A stretch of DNA of 33,893 bases from the NCBI GenBank assembly GCA_036563805.1, contig DATCLS010000020.1:1-33893 (forward strand), read 5' to 3'. The position numbers were made by a program, and so were the translations under genes. Below the pieces are notes generated by a model. It had not been told where the DNA came from and searched no databases. It saw only the letters and a program-made list of their open reading frames with translations. The stretch is from DATCLS01 sp036563805 (lineage in GTDB: Bacteria > Actinomycetota > Acidimicrobiia > Acidimicrobiales > VFJN01). Each line of letters starts with the position of its first letter. Positions within the stretch are counted from its first letter, which is position 1. Shown here piece by piece: positions 1-6,032 of this stretch.

Positions 1-157
1 GGCCGTGCCCGGCGTGCCCCGCACCCTGTCGGGCAAGAAACTCGAGGTCCCCGTCAAACGCATCCTCACCGGCACCCCACCCGACCTCGCCGCCAGCCGC
101 GGCAGCCTGACCAACCCCGAAATCCTCGACGCCTACGTGCCAACCGGCGACCGGTGA
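1..157 (+). CDS. Acetoacetyl-CoA synthetase, C-terminal 51 residues (5' partial)
   Basis: The first 157 bases read in frame from base 2 to a TGA at 155-157. The translated tail contains VPRTLSGKKLEVPVKRIL followed by a short LTNPEILDAYVP end. This is the C-terminal A10-type motif of ANL-superfamily ligases in the form typical of acetoacetate-CoA ligases; the first lysine of GKK would be the catalytic lysine of the adenylation half-reaction. The family converts acetoacetate, ATP and CoA to acetoacetyl-CoA in the cytoplasm, in ketone-body or polyhydroxybutyrate use. The stop overlaps the GTG of the next gene by four bases (GTGA), so the two are probably translationally coupled. Only the tail is visible, so a different short-chain acyl-CoA ligase is not fully excluded. 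Confidence 0.8.
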   Translation, partial: AVPGVPRTLSGKKLEVPVKRILTGTPPDLAASRGSLTNPEILDAYVPTGDR

Positions 158-1407
158 GCACGGGCACCCTCCGGCTCCACCGCTGGCTCGACCCGCCCCT
201 GGTCGGGGCCGCGCTGGTCATGGCCGCGGCCGGCTTCGCGCAGTACAGCCCGACCGCGGCGCTGGCGGACGTGGCCGACCACTTCGGGACGCTCAGCGAC
301 GGCGAGTCGATCGCCGAGCAGGCCGGCCTGCCCGGCACCGTGCTCGGCGGCGGCCTGGCCACGATCCGCCTAGCGGCGCTCGCCGCCCTGCCCCTCGCCG
401 CCCTGGCCGACCGGTACGGCCGCCGGCCCACGTTACTGGCCTGGTCGTCGCTCGGGCTGCTGGTGGCGACGGCGGCGGCCGCCAGCCCCGGCTACTGGTG
501 GTTCGTGGCCGCCTTCGCCCTGGCCCGGCCCCTGCTGACGGCGGCCGACACGGTCGCCGAGGTCGTGGCCGCCGAGCACACGCCGGCCAGCGACCGGGCC
601 AAGGCGATGGCGTTCATGGCCGCCGCCTACGGGGTGGGGGCCGGGGCCGTCGCCGTCCTGCGGGCGGTGGCCAACTCCGCGCTCGGGTTCCGGGCCCTGT
701 TCGCGCTCTCGGCCCTGCCGCTCGGGCTCGTGTGGCTGGCCGGCCGGCGGGTGACCGAGCCGTCCCGCTTCGAGCGGGAGCCGGTGGCGGGCCGCCCCGC
801 GCTGGGCGTCGTGCCGGACACCTACCGAGGCCGGCTGGCGGTGCTGGCCGTCCTGGCCTTCGCTACCGGGCTGGTCACGGGCCCCGTCAACACGTTCCTG
901 TTCGTGTACGGCGAGAACGTCCTCGACGCCTCGAGCGCGGTCACCGGCAGCCTGGTGGTGGCGGCCGGGCCGGTGGGGCTGGCCGGCCTGGTCCTCGGGC
1001 GCCTGCTGGCCGACCGGCTGGGCCGCCGGCCGGCCGGGGCGGCGGCGCTGGTCGGCATGTGCGGCGCCGGCGCGCTCGCCTACTCCGGCACGATCGGGGG
1101 GCTGGCCGCCGGCTACCTGCTCGGCGTGCTGGCCGGCTCCACCTACTCGACGCCGGCGCTCACGCTGACCAACGAGCTGTTCCCGACGGCGGCCCGGGCC
1201 TCGGTGGCCGGCTGGCTCGTGGTGGCCGGCGTGCTCGGCTCCACGTCGGGGCTGCTGCTGGTGGGCGCCATCGCCGACGCCACCGGCTCGTTCGGCCGGG
1301 CCACGCTGGCCGTGGTCGTGCCCACCGCCCTGTGCGCGCCGCTGGTGGCGAGGCTGCCCGAGACCCGGGGCCTGGAGCTGGAAGAGTCGGCGGCGGCGCC
1401 GACGTAG
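154..1407 (+). CDS. MFS transporter
   Basis: A 417-residue, strongly hydrophobic protein with about 12 predicted membrane segments and the loop signature of the major facilitator superfamily: DRYGRRPTLL after the second hydrophobic block (about residue 87) and an equivalent LADRLGRRPAG in the second half (about residue 285). This internal duplication is normal for the family. The GTG start at 154 overlaps the stop of the acetoacetyl-CoA synthetase gene, so the substrate may be related to acetoacetate or another small organic acid. That is context only; no residue seen here fixes the substrate. A GC-rich hairpin follows 22 nt after the stop. Confidence 0.88.
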   Translation: MSTGTLRLHRWLDPPLVGAALVMAAAGFAQYSPTAALADVADHFGTLSDGESIAEQAGLPGTVLGGGLATIRLAALAALPLAALADRYGRRPTLLAWSSLGLLVATAAAASPGYWWFVAAFALARPLLTAADTVAEVVAAEHTPASDRAKAMAFMAAAYGVGAGAVAVLRAVANSALGFRALFALSALPLGLVWLAGRRVTEPSRFEREPVAGRPALGVVPDTYRGRLAVLAVLAFATGLVTGPVNTFLFVYGENVLDASSAVTGSLVVAAGPVGLAGLVLGRLLADRLGRRPAGAAALVGMCGAGALAYSGTIGGLAAGYLLGVLAGSTYSTPALTLTNELFPTAARASVAGWLVVAGVLGSTSGLLLVGAIADATGSFGRATLAVVVPTALCAPLVARLPETRGLELEESAAAPT

Positions 1408-1429
1408 CCGGCGGCGCCGAGGTGGGCGG

Positions 1430-1462
1430 CGGCGCCGAGCGTCCGGGCGCCGCTCGGCGCCG
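1430..1462. terminator. Hairpin between convergent MFS gene and hydrolase pseudogene
   Basis: An 11-bp perfect inverted repeat (CGGCGCCGAGC at 1430-1440 and its complement at 1452-1462) with an 11-nt loop. It lies between two convergent genes, so it could stop transcription from either side. There is no T tract. Confidence 0.5.
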
Positions 1463-1485
1463 GTCCGAGTGCCGTCCGTTGGCCG

Positions 1486-2483
1486 TCAGGGCACCGAGAA
1501 GGCGGCGAAGGCCTGGGGGGCCAGCGGTGCCACCAGGGGCACCGACCCGGGTCCCGGCCGGCGAGGAAGCCCCGCACCTGCTCGAGCCCGCCTGGTCAAA
1601 CGGCGCTACGAGAACGTAAGTTGTCACCTGGGCTGGGGCCAACTGGACTACTCACCCGGTCCGCGGTGGGGAGCTCGCTGTGGCGCACGTAGAGGGGGCA
1701 CAGGTCGGCGGCGCCGGCCAGCCCCCAGGCGCGGCCCATGATCGGCAGGTCGAAGGCCGAGGTCACCGTCGCCAGCCGCAGGCCGTCCCTGTAGTCGCCG
1801 GTCATGAGCCGTTCGACCGCCCCGGCCGGCCGAGCAGGGCCCGCGCCAGGGGCCCGTCGGGCTCGAAGCTGGTGGCGTCCACCGCCCCGAGCCCGGCCGT
1901 CAGCGCCTCGAGGGCGTCGGTGTCCACCGCCCCGGCGCCGGGGCCGTCGAGCTCGTACCCGCCGGCGTGGCGGGGGAACGCCCCCAGCAGGGCGAACGCA
2001 GCCACCCGCCGGCGCTGGTCGGCGGGGGCCCCGTCCAGCCCGGCGGCCGCCACCCAGGCGCCCTGGGAGTGGGCGACGACCGTCACCGGCGGGGTCAGGC
2101 CGGCCAGCTGGGCCCGGAACGACGCGGCCAGCTCGCCGAGCGGACGGCGGGTGGCGCGTGACCGGTAGGGGGCGCCGGACGTGATCGGGCAGCGCGCCGA
2201 CCGCTGCGGGGCGCCGGAGCCGGGGCCGGCGTACGAGAAGTAGGCGACCTGGTCGCAGCCGAAACCGAGCGCCGCCGGGTCGAGGCGGAAGGCGCTGCTG
2301 GTCCCGCTCGACCCGCCGCCGCCGGGGAGACGCCTCCGCCAGCAGCACCCGCACGTCAGCGAACAGGTCGAGCGGCGGCAGGGCGACGTGGTGGGGAAGC
2401 CCCGCCCACGCCGGCAGGACCCCGACCGCCGCCAGCCCGGCGACGGCGGCGGCCAGCGCCACCAGCGGCCGGACGTCGCTCAC
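1486..2483 (-). pseudogene. Alpha/beta-hydrolase-like gene, broken by several frameshifts
   Basis: Reading on the minus strand from a GTG at 2483, the protein starts with a hydrophobic segment (LVALAAAVAGLAAVGVLPAW) typical of a membrane-anchored or exported protein. Near 2325 the coding signal moves to another frame, in a run CCCCGGCGGCGG where one extra base would explain the shift. That frame carries DQVAYFSYAGPGSG and TVVAHSQGAWVAAAG, a nucleophile-elbow motif (HSQGA) with serine as the probable nucleophile of a lipase/cutinase-like hydrolase. Near 1823 the signal shifts again and continues MTGDYRDGLRLATVTSAFDLP. A stop at 1596 is followed by coding-like remnants (GLEQVRGFLAGRDPG, then SVPLVAPLAPQAFAAFSVP in yet another frame) ending at 1486. 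With three or more disruptions this looks decayed; sequencing errors in GC-rich runs are the alternative. The substrate is unknown. Confidence 0.68.
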
Positions 2484-2492
2484 CGCCGCCCT

Positions 2493-2509
2493 CCCAAACG
2501 ATCGTTGGG
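2493..2509. promoter_or_regulatory. Palindromic operator candidate upstream of aldehyde dehydrogenase
   Basis: The sequence CCCAAACGATCGTTGGG holds a perfect 10-bp palindrome AACGATCGTT (2497-2506); allowing one extra A it extends to CCCAA...TTGGG. It lies between the divergent hydrolase pseudogene and the aldehyde dehydrogenase gene. A possible -35 (TTGGGA, 2505-2510) overlaps its right arm, followed after 19 nt by CACGAT (2530-2535). The form resembles sites of TetR-type repressors, but the cognate regulator is not identified. Confidence 0.5.
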
Positions 2510-2570
2510 ACGAGCTCGGAGCGCCGTGGCACGATGGAACCCACGTTCAGTTCGGACTCGGGGAGGACGC

Positions 2571-4025
2571 ATGCAGACGCGGGACACGCTGTACATCGGC
2601 GGCGAGTGGGTGCCACCGGCCACCGCCAACACGATCGAGGTCGTCAGCCCGGCGACCGAGGAGGTGATCGCCCGCGTGCCCGAGGCCTCCGAGGCCGACG
2701 TCGACCGGGCGGTCAAGGCGGCGGAGGACGCGCTGCACGGCCCGTACGCCGAGTTGACCCCGGACGAGCGCGCCGACCTGATCGCCCGCCTGTCGCAGGC
2801 CATCCAGGCCCGGTCCCAGGAGTTCGCCGACACGATCACCACCGAGATGGGGTCGCCGTCGAGCTGGGCGCTCATGGGCCAGGTCTTCTCGGCGACGATG
2901 GTGTTCGACGCGTGGGCCGAGCTGATCCGGACGTACCCGTTCGAGGAGATCCGGCCGGGGGCCCTCGGGCCGGTGCTCGTGCGCAAGGAGCCGGTCGGTG
3001 TGGCCGCCGGCATCATCCCCTGGAACGTGCCGCTGTTCATCGTCGCCCTCAAGCTGGGGGCGTCGCTGGCGGCGGGGGCGCCGATGGTCCTCAAGCCCTC
3101 GCCCGAGACCCCGCTGGACGCGTACCTCCTCGGTGAGGTCCTCGACGAGATCGAGCTGCCCAAGGGCATGGTGTCGATCCTGCCGGCCGGGCGCGAGATC
3201 GGCGAGTACCTGGTCCGCCACGCCGGCGTCGACAAGGTCAGCTTCACCGGCTCGACGGCCGCCGGCCGCAAGGTCGGGGCCGCCTGCGGCGAGCTGCTCA
3301 AGAAGGTCACGCTCGAGCTGGGCGGGAAGTCGGCGGCCATCGTGCTGCCGGACGTCGACCTGCCGACCGCGGTGCCGATGCTGATGGGCAACGCCCTCAT
3401 GAACAACGGCGAGGCGTGCATCGCCCAGACCCGCATCCTGGCGCCCCGGGCCCGCTACGACGAAGTCGTCGACGCCCTGGCGGACGCCGTGCGCAACACG
3501 ACCGTCGGCGACCCCACCGACCCGAACGTCGCCGTGGGCCCGCTCGTGGCCGAGCGCCAGCGCGAGCGGGTCCTCGGCTACATCGGCAAGGGCCGCGACG
3601 AGGGGGCCAAGCTGGCCGTGGGCGGCGGCCGGCCCGCCGGGCTCGACCGGGGCTGGTACGTCGAGCCGACCCTGTTCGTCGACGTCGACAACACGATGAC
3701 GATCGCCCGCGAGGAGATCTTCGGGCCGGTCCTGTCCGTGATCCCCTACGACGACGAGGCGGAGGCCGTGCGCATCGCCAACGACAGCGACTACGGCCTG
3801 TCGGGCTCGGTGTGGACGGCGGACGTCGAGCACGGCATCGAGATCGCCCGCCAGGTCCGCACCGGGACCTACGGCATCAACCAGTACGGCACGCTCGACA
3901 TGAAGAACCCGTTCGGCGGCTACAAGGCGTCGGGCGTCGGGCGCGAGCTGGGCCGCGAGGGTCTGGAGGAGTACCTGGAGACGAAGTCGATCGTCCTGCC
4001 GGGCGACTACACGCCGCCCAGCTGA
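2571..4025 (+). CDS. NAD(P)+-dependent aldehyde dehydrogenase
   Basis: A 484-residue ALDH-superfamily enzyme that oxidises an aldehyde to its carboxylic acid in the cytoplasm. The ATG at 2571 follows a strong ribosome site GGGAGGA (2561-2567). Family marks in order: PWNVPLF in the cofactor domain, FTGSTAAGRKV at the NAD-binding region, general-base Glu249 in LELGGK, nucleophile Cys283 in NNGEACIAQTR, EEIFGPVLSV, and the C-terminal NPFGGYKASGVGRELG block. The length is normal. The sequence resembles the geranial/betaine-aldehyde dehydrogenase-like branch common in actinobacteria, but the substrate cannot be fixed. It sits alone downstream of a palindromic operator, suggesting its own aldehyde- or acid-responsive repressor elsewhere in the genome. 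Confidence 0.93.
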   Translation: MQTRDTLYIGGEWVPPATANTIEVVSPATEEVIARVPEASEADVDRAVKAAEDALHGPYAELTPDERADLIARLSQAIQARSQEFADTITTEMGSPSSWALMGQVFSATMVFDAWAELIRTYPFEEIRPGALGPVLVRKEPVGVAAGIIPWNVPLFIVALKLGASLAAGAPMVLKPSPETPLDAYLLGEVLDEIELPKGMVSILPAGREIGEYLVRHAGVDKVSFTGSTAAGRKVGAACGELLKKVTLELGGKSAAIVLPDVDLPTAVPMLMGNALMNNGEACIAQTRILAPRARYDEVVDALADAVRNTTVGDPTDPNVAVGPLVAERQRERVLGYIGKGRDEGAKLAVGGGRPAGLDRGWYVEPTLFVDVDNTMTIAREEIFGPVLSVIPYDDEAEAVRIANDSDYGLSGSVWTADVEHGIEIARQVRTGTYGINQYGTLDMKNPFGGYKASGVGRELGREGLEEYLETKSIVLPGDYTPPS

Positions 4026-4124
4026 GGCGGGGCTTCCCGGGTCGCCCGGGCTGCCGGGGCCGGTGACGGCCCGCCGGCGGCCTTCGGGTTTGCCCTCGGC
4101 GGCGCCGAGCCCGACCATGGGTCC

Positions 4125-4469
4125 GTGCGCCGTCGAGGGATCCGCCTGCTGTCCGCTCTGCTGCTGGTGGGGGCCGTGTCGACGGGGGCCGTGCTGCTGG
4201 CCGCCCCCGCCGGGCCGGCCGCGGCCCAGGTTCCCGGCGAGCCGGCCACGACCAGCACCGAGGGCGAGAACCCGGCGGCGCCGGAGCAGGACATCATCCC
4301 CCAGCCGGACTCGGGCCAGGCGCCCGAGGACGCCGGCGACCGCGGCGGGGCGCTCCAGCTGGTGGTCCTGGCCGCCACCGTGGTCGGCGTGGGCGTGGTG
4401 GCGACGCTGGCGGTGCGAGAGTCGCGCCGCAACCGCGCCCGCCGCACGCCGGCCGGCAGCTCCCGCTGA
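4125..4469 (+). CDS. Small exported membrane protein of unknown function
   Basis: A 114-residue protein from a GTG at 4125. It begins with a basic stretch (MRRRGIR) and a hydrophobic core ending in AAAQV, a good signal-peptidase I site near residue 35. An acidic, Pro/Gly-rich extracytoplasmic stretch of about 45 residues follows (TTSTEGENPAAPEQD). Next comes a single C-terminal membrane segment (LQLVVLAATVVGVGVVATLAV) and a very basic cytoplasmic tail (RESRRNRARR). This resembles a tail-anchored cell-wall or surface protein, but no LPxTG-type sorting motif is present. An ATG at 4117 lies in another frame. No homologous family is recognised. Confidence 0.65.
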   Translation: MRRRGIRLLSALLLVGAVSTGAVLLAAPAGPAAAQVPGEPATTSTEGENPAAPEQDIIPQPDSGQAPEDAGDRGGALQLVVLAATVVGVGVVATLAVRESRRNRARRTPAGSSR

Positions 4470-4471
4470 GA

Positions 4472-4503
4472 CCGGGCGGCGCGAACCGATCGGCGCGGCC
4501 CGG
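4472..4503. terminator. Candidate terminator hairpin
   Basis: CCGGGC (4472-4477), a GG bulge and CGCG (4480-4483) pair with CGCG (4494-4497) directly followed by GCCCGG (4498-4503). It lies 2 nt after the small membrane protein gene and faces the convergent peptidase gene. There is no T tract, so the call rests on position and symmetry. Confidence 0.35.
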
Positions 4504-4542
4504 TCGTCGGGCCCGCTCGCTCAGCTGCGGCTCAGCGCCGGC

Positions 4543-5937
4543 TCACAGCGGCCCGTACTGCTCGCAGCCCCGGTAGCCCTCGAGGAACCCCGTGCGCAGG
4601 GCATCGGTGCGCTCGAACACCGTGCCGCCCTCGTCGGCGAGGTCGTAGGCCAGGAAGCCCATGATCCCCTCGTCGAGGTCGCCGGGCGACATCTCCAGCT
4701 GGGAGGGCGGCACGCCCGAGCCCGGGAACCGGGCGAACGCCCACACACCGGTCAGGCAGTCGGCCTGGAGGCTGGCGGCCTCGCCCTCGGTGTCGAGGCC
4801 CAGCTCGGTCTGGGCGGCCAGCGCCCACAGGCGGGCGATCTCGGCCGCCACCGCGAAGTCGCCGATCCGGTAGAGCTCGGGGACGAGGCCGGCTCCGTCG
4901 ACGACCACGACGTTCTCGTCCTCGCAGTACCGGGCGGCGTTGCGCAGGTCGTCGCCGGACAGGGTGTCGCCGCCGCAGCTGACCTCGTCGGTGTCGGGAT
5001 CGGCCAGCACCAGGTCCTCGACCGGCGTCCAGCTCTGGCCCAGCTCGTCGAACAACAGGCCGTAGAAGTCGTTGAGGTCGGTCTCGATGCGCGACAGCAG
5101 GCCGACGCCGTCGGGTGCGGCGGGCCCGTCCTCCAGCGCCATGTTGCCGCCGCTGGCCGTCTCGCCCTCCTCGAACGGTATCTCGACCGTGCGGGCCCGC
5201 CGCTCGCCCCGCTCGGCGCAGCGGCGGGGGCCGTTCTCGAACCCGTCCTGGAAGGCGCCGATACGGTCGAAGCCGCTGCCGTGGGCCATCGGGTCGTCCT
5301 CCCGGGTGCCCGGGATGTCGCTGATGGCCACGATGCCGCCCACGCTGGCGTCGAGCGTGCCCTCGTCGATGCTGAAGCGCTCGCTGTTGCCGGCGGCCAC
5401 GTCGGCCGTCCAGGCCCCGGCGAAGCAGTCGGCCTGGAGCTCGAGATCGATCGTGCGCCCGGTGACCCCGGCCCGCACTTGGACGGCGTGGGCGTACTCG
5501 TGGGCGAACACGATGCCGATCGTGAACCCGCCGAACTGCTGGTTGATGTCGGGGATGAGCCTCGTGCGGTCCCAGGCGATGAGGTCGTCGCTCGGGCAGT
5601 AGAAGGCGTTGTCGGCGATCTCGGCGTACGCGGGCGGCGGGTCACCGCAGGGCGGCATGCCCGTGTCGGGGCCATAGGCGTAGAAGCCGCCCGAGATCGG
5701 CGCGAACTCGCCGCCGTAGACCTCCGGGTAGGTCCGCGCCCAGTACTCGCCGACGTCGGCCAGCGCGGCCTCGACGACCGCGTCGGGGTCGTCGGCCGGG
5801 TTGGGGCCGCCGCGGCCGCCCGGGGCGATGAGGCCGGCCGTGAGCGGGTTCTGCTCGGCGCGCTGGGCGCACGCCGCGCCAAGCGCCACGAGCGCGGCCG
5901 CGGCCCCGAGCCCCACCAGCCGTGTCCACGACCTCAC
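4543..5937 (-). CDS. Lipoprotein neutral zinc metallopeptidase with a degenerate second domain
   Basis: A 464-residue protein from a GTG at 5937, chosen because GAGGAGG (5953-5947) lies 9 nt upstream and the protein then opens with a lipoprotein signal: MRSWTR, hydrophobic core, LGAAC lipobox with Cys23. Residues about 50-250 match the putative neutral zinc metallopeptidase family (YpfJ-like). HEYAH at 146-150 gives two zinc ligands and the catalytic Glu147, and LELQADCFAGAW follows with the probable third ligand. The C-terminal half repeats the layout (a CGG start, YC pair, SLQADCLTGVW, then a GF.EGYRGCE end), but the HExxH position reads AEIAR, so zinc cannot bind there. It is probably anchored to the outer face of the membrane. 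The next gene is divergent. The substrate is unknown. Confidence 0.85.
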   Translation of the reverse strand: MRSWTRLVGLGAAAALVALGAACAQRAEQNPLTAGLIAPGGRGGPNPADDPDAVVEAALADVGEYWARTYPEVYGGEFAPISGGFYAYGPDTGMPPCGDPPPAYAEIADNAFYCPSDDLIAWDRTRLIPDINQQFGGFTIGIVFAHEYAHAVQVRAGVTGRTIDLELQADCFAGAWTADVAAGNSERFSIDEGTLDASVGGIVAISDIPGTREDDPMAHGSGFDRIGAFQDGFENGPRRCAERGERRARTVEIPFEEGETASGGNMALEDGPAAPDGVGLLSRIETDLNDFYGLLFDELGQSWTPVEDLVLADPDTDEVSCGGDTLSGDDLRNAARYCEDENVVVVDGAGLVPELYRIGDFAVAAEIARLWALAAQTELGLDTEGEAASLQADCLTGVWAFARFPGSGVPPSQLEMSPGDLDEGIMGFLAYDLADEGGTVFERTDALRTGFLEGYRGCEQYGPL

Positions 5938-6017
5938 CCGGACCGACCTCCTCGCCGGCTCGCCACGGTTCCTTACCACTTCCCCGCCTCGCTGCCCGGC
6001 GAAGCTAGCGCGCGCCA

Positions 6018-6023
6018 TAGCCT
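6018..6023 (+). promoter_or_regulatory. -10 box TAGCCT, leaderless start of GNAT/acyl-CoA synthetase gene
   Basis: A TANNNT box ends 9 nt before the GTG at 6033, and no ribosome site is visible. This is the arrangement seen for leaderless actinobacterial transcripts. Confidence 0.45.
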
Positions 6024-6032
6024 CGTCCGCGA

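Noticed and set aside
4036..4050. CCCGGG-N3-CCCGGG after the aldehyde dehydrogenase gene as terminator
   Set aside because: Each half is a self-palindrome common in this composition and the stem is short; not enough to call.
2547..4118. 523-codon minus-strand open frame opposite aldehyde dehydrogenase
   Set aside because: Low-complexity shadow of a well-supported gene.
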